Shown here: positions 12,980 to 27,370 of the stretch, one piece after another
Layout: each line of letters begins with the position of its first letter
How positions within the stretch are numbered: position 1 is the first letter of the stretch
Origin: Bolinopsis microptera
Lineage: Eukaryota; Ctenophora; Tentaculata; Lobata; Bolinopsidae
Reading direction: 5' to 3'
DNA: 64,000 bases
NCBI RefSeq assembly: GCF_026151205.1
Contig: NC_087083.1
Coordinates: 13,450,944 to 13,514,943 of the forward strand
Position numbers and translations under genes: made by a program
The notes under the pieces: generated by a model
The model's input: the letters and a program-made list of their open reading frames with translations, nothing else
The model's database searches: none
What the model was told of the DNA's origin: nothing

Positions 12980-13556
12980 GCTACACCTCTACTACACCTC
13001 TACTACACCTCTACAACACCTCTACTACACCTCTACTACACCTCTACTACACCTCTACTACACCTCTACTACACCTCTACTACACCTCTACTACACCTCT
13101 ACTACACCTCTACTACACCTCTACTACACCTCTACTACACCTCTACACCTCTACTACACCTCTACTTCACCTCTACTTCACCTCTACTTCACCTCTACCT
13201 CACCTCTACTACACCTCTACTACACCTCTACTACACCTCTACTACACCTCTACTACACCTCTACTACACCTCTACTACACCTCTACTACACCTCTACTAC
13301 ACCTCTACTACACCTCTACTACACCTCTACTACACCTCTACTACACCTCTACTACACCTCTACTACACCTCTACTACACCTCTACTACACCTCTACTACA
13401 CCTCTACTACACCTCTACTACACCTCTACTACACCTCTACTACACCTCTACTACACCTCTACTACACCTCTACTACACCTCTACTACACCTCTACTACAC
13501 GGTACACCTCTACTACACCTCTACTACACCTCTACTACACATCTACACCTCTACTT
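12980..13556. repeat. 11-bp minisatellite (CTACTACACCT)
   Basis: About 50 tandem copies of an 11-bp unit, with a few variant copies near 13,140-13,205 and 13,500-13,510. Because 11 is not a multiple of 3 and the unit has no stop in this strand, long open frames arise in more than one + frame and encode the same 11-residue repeat. They are not evidence of a gene. Confidence 0.95.
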
Positions 13557-15560
13557 GTGACCTGACAGATTGAGAGCGGGCTTTATTAACCTCATGACAA
13601 AGGACTAGGGGTTGGTTTTAGGGGTTTGGGTTGAAGTTTTTATATGGTATGTTGGTTAGAGTTATGTTGAGGTTTTTGGTGAAGGTGTGGTTAAGGTAAT
13701 AGGCGTTTAAGTATTGAGGTTTAAGTAAAAATTCGTAAGATGAATATCAGGAAGTTAAAAGTCTGCACCCTTAAATTAATTTCCCGCTTTAATTTCACAC
13801 CCTAGAAGGAGGGTGTCAGTGAAAATATTTACCATTTATCCTTCCCAAGACCGGATAATAACCATGACCTTATACAGTTGGAACCTAATGGAACATATTT
13901 ATAGTACATGACCATTGACTTCGTTGTCTGTTCCGAGTTTTATTTTCCATGTTCCAGAAGATTCACTTCCCGGCCTTCCTACGCACGCTGAAAACTTCCT
14001 AAGAACTAAAGCGCACGTCACACATGGCACATGTGATACTGATATGAACTTGTGCTGTGTTGTACAGTGCTGGTTCTAGCTAAAAGGAGGGGCCACCATA
14101 ATACCCTTATTTGTCCCTTTTGACAGGAAAAAGGAGAAGTAATAAAATTAGTCCCTACAAAAAGCAGACAGATAAAGTATGTTCTTGGTATGTGACCTAT
14201 TATCAACACGCTCCATTTCACGACCACTCACCCCATTTGGTATCACCACTGGACCCAAATATTTCGTTATCAGTATCACATCATACTTTCACGGTAGGTC
14301 GGGGACACGCCTAAATGTGGCACGTGAACTGAGATTAGAATTCGGCCGAAAAAAGATAGCCTAAAAGCGTGGTTTGTGTTAATATAGCATGTATAATATA
14401 TCATACGTTATTTTGCGTACGTCACGACCCTTATCTCCTCATCAAGTGGAGGAGGTGTTTTGATTGGGTGAGGGGGAACCACGTGACTGAATGGCGTGAT
14501 TTCATTGGACCAGGACAAGGGTTTGTTGTCCTTTATCTTTGCCTAGATTGGGGTTTCCATATAGATTAGGAACTTGGCCATCAACCAAAGTTGTAATTCC
14601 ATTTACGAAAAATCTTAAAATACAGTTCCAGAATGCATCCTCGTGCAGTTTATTTTTCCCTTGTTTTTTCCCTGTCGAACCTGTCCTTACCAACCAAAAT
14701 ACCAACCCACGCATTCCTGTTACATGCATCATACTTAAAGTGCCCCAAAACACTTATAATATTTAACCATTTCCGTTGATGACTTGGCAAAAGTCCCTGA
14801 AATGAACAATTCATTAACCACGTAAAAGCATTTACATACCATCCTGGCATCCTCTATATCCTGCCCTTAAGGGTCGAATTGAAATGACCCTGGTAACAGA
14901 CCAATCACGAATTCCTGGCATAACTCCAACTGTACTTTGTTTCACTGCCGTCTGTTCGTGATTTATTAAACAGATCCAGTGCTCACAATTCGTGAATGTC
15001 AGCCCATTGTTGCTGTGCTAAAAATAACTTTTACTTACTTTATTTTCAAGTCCTTTTTTTCGTTTGTAATCTGATTGTAAGCATACCTCCCGGACGATTG
15101 TTCAGACATTTTACCCGATTGGAATGTGACGAGTTAGACTGGGTGCACAAGTTTTATTTTTTCTCGTAAAGCTTTGCTTCCAAACCTTGGATGATTTTAT
15201 TTCGTAGATTATTTAAAATTGGAATATTTTAGACCTTGCAAAACGCACGAAACAGACCGAGGATCTACAGTCTTTAGTACGACTCCGTGGTTCATAACCT
15301 CCGGAACATCTCTTCGCACTCAGGAATTCCTGTCATTTTCTTTAATCGACAGGTACAGTTTAGCAAGGACCACCCACCATGAAACTTCCTCTTAACATAT
15401 ATAAGGAGCTCGATGGAAGTTCTGTTATCTGGCAAGTGTTTAACTAAATGTAATGTAGAAATCTCACTTGCTTTGTACAGTAGAGCTCGTGGTGTGTCAG
15501 TTCAGCTTTGGTTCAGACAGGTCCAAATACTTGATGATACAACGTCTCTCGTTGGTCACC
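13557..15560. other. Non-coding stretch
   Basis: No supported gene. An E-box (14,481) flanked by ATTGG boxes (about 14,463 and 14,505) repeats the cassette theme. Overlapping short ORFs near 14.1-14.8 kb lack recognisable motifs. Confidence 0.45.
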
Positions 15561-15564
15561 ATGG

Positions 15565-15665
15565 GTCACGTGGGTAGTTAGACCGCTGCTTCTTATTGGC
15601 TGAAACTGCCCACGTGGGTAGTTAGACCGCTGCTTCTTATTGGCTGAAACTGGCCACGTGGGACG
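15565..15665. repeat. 43-bp tandem repeat with E-box plus CCAAT
   Basis: Slightly more than two copies of a 43-bp unit that begins with CACGTG and includes an inverted CCAAT box (TTATTGGCTG), ending in a third CACGTG at about 15,654. The pairing of the two sites is therefore preserved by duplication. Confidence 0.85.
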
Positions 15666-15718
15666 TGGAACGGACCAGGATTGGCTTGTTGGTCCGAGGG
15701 TACTCTCAGACAAACATG

Positions 15719-15975
15719 AGACAGGATGTTCCTTCAGCCACCAGCTGCACCCGGCTATAAATAACCAGACGTGCCTCTAAAAATAGTTCCCGCCGGCTAG
15801 ACAGGAAGCAGGGCGCTCATTGGCTCCTGGCGTTCTGTCTCGCGTCACCTGATTGGCTGATATATGTCACGTGGCAGGTTTGGAGGGTCCCTATTAGTTG
15901 ATTGGTGGAGTAGTTGTCCTAGGTAGTGTCTGATGGTGTTTCCTTGGGTATAAGATGGGAGACATGGTCGGTAGT
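15719..15975. promoter_or_regulatory. Promoter-like cassette, copy B
   Basis: In order: GACAGGATGTTCC, CTATAAATAACC (a TATA/MEF2-like site), CTAAAAATAG (perfect MEF2 decamer), ATTGGCTCC, ATTGGCTG, CACGTG, and another ATTGG. Similarity to copy C near 16,981 extends over about 200 bp. No exon downstream was recognised, so it may be a promoter, an enhancer or a mobile-element fragment. Confidence 0.45.
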
Positions 15976-16634
15976 CAGGTTGCAGTCAAGTTAGTTTACA
16001 GTGTGTCTTTGTGTGACCTGGGTTAGCGGGTCACAGTGCAATCTTTTGTTTTGTCCGTGTGACAATAGTTGTAATGTTAGAGGTGATTGGATAATCTTTC
16101 TTAGGAATTTGATCAATGCAATGTTGGTTTCCCGTGTGGTCATCCTTTGTTTCACTTAATCTGTTTGCCGTAATAACCTTATCACCAGTTTTTGGTTTTA
16201 TCATCACAGCATCCCACAAAGCTTGAGGGCAACCAATACGAACCTAACAATTTGAGGCATAAGTAGATTTGTGGACAGCTTTGATATGTAGGTCACGTGA
16301 GATTACATCTTATATTTTGAGACGTTAGTCATGGTCACGCTTGTTAAATCGCTGCCTATTGGTTAGTTCTTAGCAAAAGGTGTTCAGATCCGCCAAGTTA
16401 AATGCCATTGACTGCATACTTAAACTGGATTATTTTATGTTATGAGATAGCTTATGGATGATTTAATATTATAATATGATGTAATGCATATCTAGTAAAT
16501 ATTTCTTAAAACAAATTGTAAATTAACTAAACTGTAGTTTAAAGTGTTTTTTTTTGGTCGTTCTTAATATACTTTAATTTCAAGTTCATTTGAAGGCCAA
16601 AGTAGCTTTTTATAGCTTTATTTCCGCTCATGTC

Positions 16635-16697
16635 CCTCTTTATTTAACATTTTAACATCTTTATTTAACATTTTAACATCTTTTTTTAACATTTTAA
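16635..16697. repeat. 21-bp tandem repeat
   Basis: About three copies of an AT-rich unit built on TTTATTTAACATTTTAACAT. Confidence 0.85.
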
Positions 16698-16978
16698 GTT
16701 TTTCAGCCCCATAACTACTTCAAATCTGAATATCGTGTTTTCATCTTTCTGTGATTTCTATTTAATTTCCTGCAGCTCCCTTATCCACCAGCTTTTTAAC
16801 TAGATAATAAGCTTTACAGCAGAGCCAGATGCCATGTTCAAAACACCGGAAAGTCATCATCCGGAGTCCGGACCAACAAGTGACATTGACACATTCAGTG
16901 GAGCAGTAATAACGAGACTGGCACTGCAACTGGTGTGTTGTCCGGGATACTGGTCAGACAGTACTGGTCGGTACTGGT

Positions 16979-17215
16979 CAGACAGGATGTTCCCTTCAAA
17001 ACATTGAGACCCTGCTATAAATAACCAGACGTGCCACTAAAAATAGTTCCCGCTGGCTAGACAGGAAGCAGTGCGCTCATTGGCTCCTCGCGTTCTGTCT
17101 CGCGTCACCTGATTGGCTGGTATATGTCACGTGGCAGGTTTGCAGCGTTGTGATTGGTTGGTTGGTGGAGAGGCTGTCTGATTTTGTTTCCTTTTGGCTG
17201 GCTAGTATGGTAGTA
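16979..17215. promoter_or_regulatory. Promoter-like cassette, copy C
   Basis: Direct repeat of copy B about 1.26 kb downstream with the same order of TATA/MEF2-like, MEF2, CCAAT, CCAAT, E-box and CCAAT sites. Divergence is concentrated between the conserved sites at the 5' end (about 16,994-17,012). Confidence 0.45.
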
Positions 17216-19080
17216 GGCAAGCCTATCTTGCTAAATCGGTTCAAGTAGTCTTTATGTTAGTAATGCTGTTTTGTCTAAACTTCACAACACCTGTTTAATG
17301 TTTATTCGTATTGCCATATTTGTTCACTTTTCCCCCTTTATTTCTATCTCAGACGGAAACCTTTCTCATCAAGGTCTTCGAATTTAGTTAAAATCCGTCA
17401 ATTTGAAATGTCCATGGAACATAACAGTGCATCTGCAGAAAAACAGCCTCTTAAAGGATAATTACATGATTTGACTCTATATTTAACAGCTTCCGATGAG
17501 TGAGCGAGGGAGTGAGCGAGGGAGTTCTTCCTGCTGCCAGTTAAACAAATTAGTCTACAGTCTTAAAGTCTATTTTTAGAACGGCATGCGTCGAATGACG
17601 AATATATGTTAATTCCAGGACGATATAATATATCGCATATGCTAATAAATTTGTGTCTTCTTCCGCTGGCTGGATATTATATGCTGATATCAAATAACTG
17701 TCGTGGCACTGAAATATGATCAAACTTTAATCAGTATCTTTAGTCTTTAACAACCAGGGAACTTGCGATTATTGTAGAACCATTCGACTGTGAAACCTCT
17801 CGCATAGTCCAACTATAATATCATTCGATATTTAATAGCATAATATAATTTATATAACTAATTTATATTATATAGTAGTATTTATAATACATATTTGTAC
17901 TACCTCTCCTTTAGTTTAGCTCCGTCTGCATTCCGCATTTATATTTACTTAATATAGTAGGTTACAGTTACCTTACTCGTTCTCTATAATAGCTAATTTG
18001 AGGAGTCATTTATTAACAGACGCACTTTCCCCCGGATATTTTTGGAATGCTACTCCTCCTAATTTATATTTAATTATGGGTCTTTCTTTTGTTCATTCCA
18101 GTTCCACGTTTAACGATTTATAGGACTATTTATAGGTTTATATTAAATCACAGTTCTTTAACAATATGGCATATTTCACAGATCACAGAATCACTAACTT
18201 TACATAGACTGATCACAAATAGTTTGATTCTTGGAACACGAAGTAGGTATACTATATTACAGTTTACACACGAAGTTTACTTTTACTATAACATCGATCT
18301 AAGGAGGTCGCCATCCGGCTTGCTTTGGTACAATATTCCTTTGAATAGAATCCAACTCTTAATGTCACATAATATCATAAATATAAAGGTCGGTACGATA
18401 TTAACCATATGGTGAACAACTCACCCACGTGACCCACCCCGTATATAATGAGGAATATATATAGTGTAGTATTGCCAGATCCCAGTATAGTGTAGTATTG
18501 CCAGATCCCAGTTCATTTTGTAACGGAGTTTTATATTAACAGGAAACGATGTAACAGAGTCGATATATTTTAATGTTGCCATGGGGTGGCAAGTCCCCAT
18601 ACATCGTGGTCCGGTAGTTTCATTGCGTCCTAACATACTGAGGAACCTCAGTAAAAGATGCCTATTTCTACGTGGTATTGACCAGGTAATCTGTTTATAT
18701 ATCCCTCATATTGCTTTCTTCGTGTGACGCCATTTCTAATTTAAGTGTGCGGCTCCCTCTCATAATAGTTACTATATTCCTCTGAATTCGGATAGTATCT
18801 TCGTCTGATAATATCTCTGATAGTACCAAGTCTCCTTTGTTAGCTGAACCGAGTCCAGCTCTCCAACATCCCACACAGCTTATTATGTACTTATTGTACG
18901 TGGGCATCTTGCTGTCTACTTACGTAAGCTGATTTGCGTCATCCTGGGAATTTTCTAGAATATATTTTATTAGCGTGAAGGATTCTCGAACTATGACTTA
19001 TTTGTAGAGTTTCCATGGGGATGGTTTATATTTTCTTAAGAACGGGTTGTCTTGAAAAACACGTACTGAACATGCTAGAG
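17216..19080. other. Non-coding stretch
   Basis: No gene recognised. One perfect CTATTTTTAG near 17,567, one CTATTTATAG near 18,125, a CACGTG near 18,426, and two copies of a 24-bp unit around 18,465-18,512. AT-rich elsewhere. Confidence 0.45.
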
Positions 19081-19084
19081 ACAG

Positions 19085-19365
19085 TAGTCACTAGTCACCA
19101 GCAGTCACTAGTAGTCACTAGTAGTCACTAGTAGTCACTAGTAGTCACTAGTAGTCACTAGTAGTCACTAGTAGTCACTAGTAGTCACTAGTAGTCACTA
19201 GTAGTCACTAGTAGTCACTAGTAGTCACTAGTAGTCACTAGTAGTCACTAGTAGTCACTAGTAGTCACTAGTAGTCACTAGTAGTCACTAGTCACCAGCA
19301 GTCACTAGTCAGTAGTCACTAGTATAGTCACTAGTCAGTAGTCACTAGTCACCAGCAGTCACTGT
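19085..19365. repeat. 10-bp minisatellite (GTAGTCACTA)
   Basis: About 20 perfect tandem copies followed by irregular copies toward 19,365. The unit contains the short palindrome ACTAGT. Confidence 0.95.
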
Positions 19366-20319
19366 GGTAGTTGTCATGGAATCTTTATTAGGGTTGGGGC
19401 GTGTGCGTGGCCACTGAAAACAATATCATTATCGCATTCAATAATCGTAAAGAATCTAATATTACTCCTGCTAGTATTTATAATTATTATCTAGTAACTA
19501 CAACTAATATCTACTATAACTATTATTAGATAGTGTTTGTAAACATCGTGTGTGTTGAACTAATGATAAGATATTGGTTGCACCATGTGGTTCAGTCTGT
19601 TGTTATGCTGAGATATATTATTGGATTGCTTTCTCAGTTTCTCGTGATGCTTTCAAATTGTTGCCTTATTCAAATTTTAGTTGTTCGAAATATTTGACAA
19701 AATTCAGCTTCCGGTCGTTGCCGTCGCCAACATTCCATCGCCATGGTGATGTTTACTGGCATTTTGGGTCACGTGACCATCATCCATCATCGATTGATTT
19801 TATGTTTACTTCAAAATTCTTTAGTATCGTTCCGTGCATCTCAACAAATTCGATATTGTCTGAATTTTTCCTTAGATGGATACGACAAATGTCACAAGTA
19901 TTGTACGTTATTTCCTGAGAATACCATAAATTTCAACAAATAATATCTATATATAGATATATAACGTATCATTAGATTAAGGACCAGGTTCAAACTAATG
20001 ATATATCGCAGTGTAACATCCCATATATTATGTAAGCCGCATCCTATCAAATTCCGGGGGATAACCTAACATTATTCACCCTACATAGGTCATCCTCCAC
20101 CAGTATGTTTATCAATATCAGTATTTATAATTGTGTTACGATCTTAAGTTATGCTCGGAATGAAAAGCATTCCCGACTGTCCTGATTGTATATTACCGAT
20201 AACGTAATATCCGAATTCTAGAAGGACACTCACAGTCACATTACTCACGTTCGTCACCTTCATTGTTTTGACATGGCCTGATCTGCATGATAATAGAGTA
20301 GACTTGGATCTCGGTACCC

Positions 20320-20836
20320 ACTGTGGGTCACGTGGTGTGTCACGTGGTTTGTATTCACCAATGGGGGAGGACCGGGGAGGGAGTTAGGGAACTTACACAA
20401 CTGTGCATCTATTCTTAGATGTGCAGGTAATTGAGTATACGCTGTGAATATGAGGCAGCATTATGTTGTGGTATACTCCGTGTACACACAGCAGTCCGTA
20501 CAGTCCAATCACCTCACTACACCACTACCACGCGCCCTCATTGGCCAATCAGCGAGCGCTATTCTGCAGATGAACCAATCACAGTTCGAGGACCACCCCA
20601 CGTGGATGCCCTAGCCCTCTCAATAGTTCGTTGTAATTTGATGATCTCTAATTTGATCCCTCCACTTGGCACGCGTTCCCGCCATTTCTACTGACCAATC
20701 CCGGCCTCTCTACCGAGTAACTCTCCAATCACATCACGATCACTGTACCACGTGACGTATGGGATTGTCTCGGATTGGTGTAGAGAAACGCTCCCGCTCT
20801 TTTGAGAGTGGAGATGAATGGTCGAGTGCTTTATTT
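20320..20836. promoter_or_regulatory. Dense CCAAT/E-box region
   Basis: Two CACGTG sites on a 12-bp period (20,327 and 20,339), further CACGTG at about 20,600 and 20,749, and at least five CCAAT boxes (near 20,506, 20,545, 20,575, 20,694 and 20,727) in unusually GC-rich sequence. It looks like a promoter or enhancer, but no confident exon was found beside it. Confidence 0.45.
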
Positions 20837-20840
20837 TTAG

Positions 20841-23040
<2,200 letters not shown>

Positions 23041-23769
23041 TACCCGCCTAATCAAATGAATAACACTGTCTTTAAGCTGCACATAAAACATAAAACCCCC
23101 GGACTTACCGCATATCAAGACATAATTCTAAGAGACACGCCTCTCAACGGGCTACTCCCACCCTGGCATCTTGTCATTAAACACTACATATTATCTTTAT
23201 ATCCACATAAATTATGTGCTACTTCAGGATCAGTATCAGGGTCACACTGGAGTTCGACCTTCAACACTGTTAAAACTGAGCGAACATATCCGGAGCAAGC
23301 GATACTCTCTCAATCTCCTACGGGTAAGTACCTCGTTATTATTAAATCTACTTATAGAAGTTTTAACGAATCATTATGTAGTGTTCATCGCTATTTTTAG
23401 AGCTCACCATTTCATGGTTTTATATGTTGTCTATTTTTATCTTATGTCATGGTAAACGCGGGCAAGATGTCAGCGTTTGAGATTCAGTTGACAATGCTAG
23501 TTAAGTAATGTAAGGCTGCCAAAGTTATGTAAGGCTGCCAGCAATTACTGGACTGTCAGCAATTATTACTTAATGTTTAATAAGTTGATGCTTTACTAAG
23601 TAAGCGCCAGGGCTCCAGAGATCTTATTCTCGAGCTGAAGCTGACGTCCGCGTTAAAAACCTCTCAAATTCTAACCATTGGCAGACGTCCCTGCCCATAT
23701 TAAGGAGTTACATATAATAGTTATACCGTTTTGTTTTAAAAAGTTCCTGTGTTGTAAGATACCATTTGT

Positions 23770-23875
23770 ATTCAGGAAACCACAAAAGATAACAGAACCA
23801 TTACTATTCAGGAAACCACAAAAGATAACAGAACCATTACTATTCAGGAAACCACAAAAGATAACAGAACGAAGC
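23770..23875. repeat. 36-bp tandem repeat, three copies
   Basis: Three copies of a 36-bp unit (AGGAAACCACAAAAGATAAC and following bases). As 36 is divisible by 3, an open frame through it encodes a 12-residue repeat. It sits directly upstream of the small ORF at 23,884. Confidence 0.9.
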
Positions 23876-23883
23876 GGAAGATA

Positions 23884-24117
23884 ATGCCTTACACCTCCGC
23901 TTTCCGGCCGTCAGTCCCCGCCACCACAGTTCCGTTAAAACCGGAACCAAAGTCCGGACTCTACAACCCTCTCCCCATCAAACCAGTACCGGAGCAGAAA
24001 GTTTATTATGTATCCGGATTAGAACTTTTATCTTGGGTCAGTAGTAAAGTAGACCGGTTAGAAGTCCCAGCTAACGGTATAAAACAGGAACCCCGGATTA
24101 AGCAGGAGACACGGTAA
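23884..24117 (+). CDS. Small hypothetical ORF with SUMO-type motifs
   Basis: A 77-codon ORF of unknown function. It is proline- and lysine-rich, and its C-terminus carries two IKQE motifs (IKQEP and IKQET), which match the psi-K-x-E consensus for SUMO attachment. Codon choice is mixed and more GC-rich than the flanks, which mildly favours coding. The upstream side has a 36-bp tandem repeat; downstream lies a cluster of TGACGTCA and CACGTG sites. It could be a single exon of a spliced transcription-factor-like gene, or a chance ORF. No homologous domain was recognised. Confidence 0.3.
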   Translation: MPYTSAFRPSVPATTVPLKPEPKSGLYNPLPIKPVPEQKVYYVSGLELLSWVSSKVDRLEVPANGIKQEPRIKQETR

Positions 24118-24154
24118 AAGTGCGTGAGATGTAGCGCGCCGGGTTGTCCTGTGT

Positions 24155-24727
24155 CACGTGATGTCATGGAATCTTGATGATGACGTCATCAGGCTTTTTT
24201 GTGACGTCACGTGAGGGCTTCCTGGTTGTGCTATGTACCTGCGAGATAACTTTATTGTTAGGATTGATGAGCAGCAGCAGGCGAGCGAAGTTGTAACTCG
24301 TATAATAATGTATGGTGATCAAACAAAGGTTTATTTATTTTGTAGCGGGTATTGTTGCACCGAATTTTCTATACCAAACAACTTATTGATCATTTAACAT
24401 GTATCATGAAGCTCCTTGTAGCAGCGTATTTGTGAATCAGTGGAACTTCAGCTTCTTTTGTGGGGAAATGGGTGGGAACTTAAGGAGACAGGTATTTAAA
24501 GTTTAAACTGGGGCATGGGAGGGTATGTACAACTGTGTTGGGGGACTTAGTGACGGATATGAGAAGTTCCACTTCATTGAGAATTGTCAATGATATTAAC
24601 AAGATGTTTTACGAGCGTGAAGTTTCCCTATTTTAATGTACGATGAAAAGAGCTCTGATGTGGCGTTATAAATGTCTTGACGTCACCCCAATATTCATGA
24701 CGTCATCCCACGTGACTTATGACGTCA
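24155..24727. promoter_or_regulatory. CRE/E-box cluster
   Basis: TGACGTCA lies at 24,181, 24,202, 24,678, 24,698 and 24,720; CACGTG lies at 24,155, 24,208 and 24,709. The sites at 24,202 and 24,208 overlap by two bases (TGACGTCACGTG). ATF/CREB and bHLH-zip proteins recognise these motifs; occupancy is inferred. Confidence 0.5.
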
Positions 24728-24739
24728 TCAGAGGGAACT

Positions 24740-27290
24740 AGAGGGTAGTTTCTATTTTTTGCAGCTAGTTTCTGAGAAAGTGCTGAGCACGAATAATTTA
24801 AATATAGTTTTTATAGCCATAGTTTTGGAGAGGGTCCAACCTCTTCACGTTTGTGCGTTTGTGTGTGTTTTGCGTGTTTAAGTTATGTTTTTTGTTATTT
24901 ATTAAAATTGTTATGTATGGGGGTTTTTGATGGTACCTGGATTTAATGTGCAGTTATTGTCACGATGTGAACGAGATTCTTCCCTTACTAATTAATTAAT
25001 TAATTATTAATTAATTACCTTACTAATGGGAGATATCGCTCACTTTTCTAGGCCATCCGATTCAATTGTGTTTTAGATGTTTGCGTCGAAATTACGATAA
25101 ATTTTGTTTTGATCACATGACGAAAAATAATATTGTTAACCAGATTGTTTGCTCAGTCTTCTATCATGACAATGCGGAACACGATTAAGTTTAAGATAAT
25201 TTATTTTGATTTTCGTGTGTAGGAAAATTTAAAAAAACACAATTGGTTAGGCCCAGTTTGAAGTTAACCATTAGATTTTGTACCAAAAATAATGGTTATT
25301 TCACTTTTAAATTAAGGCTTTATAGATTATTCTAGGCTACCATGATGACATGATAATGTCACATTGCCTCTTCTTCCACAGATCTTTACCCCACATTTCC
25401 TCGAACTTTCCTGGAATCTCAGTTTTAAGCGATGGAGGCAATGTTGTTGATTTTACAAGAGTAGGTACTAGGTTACGTAGAAGGTATTGGTTTCTACATA
25501 GGTTAATTTGGAAGATTAGTTTTAAAGCGCATAGTTTTATGATTTGAAGACGTGTGAAAGTTCATGACCATGATACATTTTAAAACTGTAAAAAATGATC
25601 GACTGGTTTTCGACCATCCTTTTAAATTCCTTTTAAAATACGTAAGTTTTTGTTTAAAATCCGTCCAAACTTAAGTTTGAGGCTTTACTTGACACGACCA
25701 GGTTTTACAAGAATTTGTCACATTTTATTTTAGTTTATCGTAGACGATAACTTTCATAGACAGAGCTGGTTTACCTTTTTTCGTTTAATGATAACGATGT
25801 GTTCGTTCTAACATTATTCCTTATATACAACTTACATATCACACGGTATTGTTTGTACGCTAGCTTATAATGATTGTGTGTGTTTAATTTGGTGACGATT
25901 TGGCGATATTTTAGTTTTAGACCTGAACTTACTTATACGGTAAGTATTACTTACTTATATACTGTGAGTTTTACTTACTTATGTAATGTAGTGTGGGTTA
26001 TTGTATCTGCCGATGTGAGATCTTGATAATTTGTCTGAACTGCATTTTGGACCTTAGCTGTAACGGGTTTTACCGGAATAATGAATATATGAACACTCGA
26101 CACACATGGCCACTTCGTTCTGTACGTGTGCTGGATTTACCTAATTTTGACTTACAAAAACGATAGATGATACAAATTTTGACCTTCAAAACGTCTTTGA
26201 AAACTGTAACTTGTTCCAAATGAGCGAATCACAGTTCTTTGAAATATTGCTCTTAAAAAAGTTTAAAGAATGAAATCTTGTTCAAACTCCTTACAAAATT
26301 TTGAAATATACCAAATCCAGTGCACCGCCACACTATGACGTAACACTATGACGTCATCAATACGACCGTCAATTTTCTCGTGTACAAACCACAGTACGAT
26401 GTGTTGAAGTGTTGTGTGTCGAGGTGTAAAGTGCTAAGTGGAGAAGTATCGACCACTGTGCTAGGGCTGTACTAATGGTTCCTTAATTTGGGGTGATTTT
26501 AAGAAATCAACCAAAATGCTGTTATATAACGGTTTTATTTTTGGATGATTTTTGAGAAGTCACCCCAAAATACCACAATAACGGTATATACGCCTCCTCT
26601 GAGACGTGTCCATCAAAACGTGGCTCCTTGAACCACGGTACGGTCCTCAATCTTGCAGGCCAAGTTAGTGACAACGCACGACTTTTTACTTATTTTACTA
26701 ATTGTACTGATCTGCCACCGAACGACACATATCTTTTTAACTAACTAAACTAAATAACCGTGTTTTATTTCTATTTTTATAACTTGGTAAAGCACACCAT
26801 ATGTTAATTTCTGGGGAGAAATGTGTGTCCCAGTGAACGTAGGACACGTGTTTTATCTGTATAATACACCTACGTAACGGCCATCTCAATTCTCACTAAT
26901 AACCAAAAGCAAAACTCAGCTAGATTGTCCTGGTAAATACCCAGCTCGTATTACATAATTACATAGTCAACGTCACGTCTGCCTTGAATAGCCTTGTGTC
27001 TCTCATCGTAACATGTGACTTTAAACTTTGTGTGTCACAAATCGAATTATTCAGGGGCCGGACTAACCGTCCATGTTTCCTAAATATTTGGTGAAATCGG
27101 ACCCGCCAATATTAAAACAGGACGGTTTTTAACAAGAATTCGATCAGAGGGTGGGGGCTCTCAATAAGCCACTGTGAGCCTCCCGACTGCCACACAAATT
27201 GTTGATAACATGCCCAACTTGCCCATTCTTGCTGGCAGTTAATGAGGTTTGCCTGAAATCTGATTCTTCTGCCGCTCTCCCCTTAGGGTG
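24740..27290. other. Non-coding stretch
   Basis: No gene recognised. It contains AT-rich palindromic runs near 24,990-25,017, an imperfect inverted repeat near 26,485-26,572 (arms of about 31 bp with CACCCCAAA ends), and one TGACGTCA near 26,344. Confidence 0.45.
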
Positions 27291-27299
27291 TCTGCTCTC

Positions 27300-27370
27300 C
27301 TCCAATCAGCTTCAGGATCTGTTGTCACGTGACAGGTGGTGACCAATGGGAGCTCTCCTCTGGTTTACTT
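27300..27370. promoter_or_regulatory. CCAAT/E-box/CCAAT cassette
   Basis: CCAATC, then GTCACGTGAC near 27,324-27,333, then CCAATGG near 27,341. The arrangement matches the other cassettes in the window but the sequence between sites differs. Confidence 0.4.

Noticed and set aside
19085-19365. CRISPR-like array
   Set aside because: The repeats are contiguous 10-bp units without spacers; a eukaryotic minisatellite.
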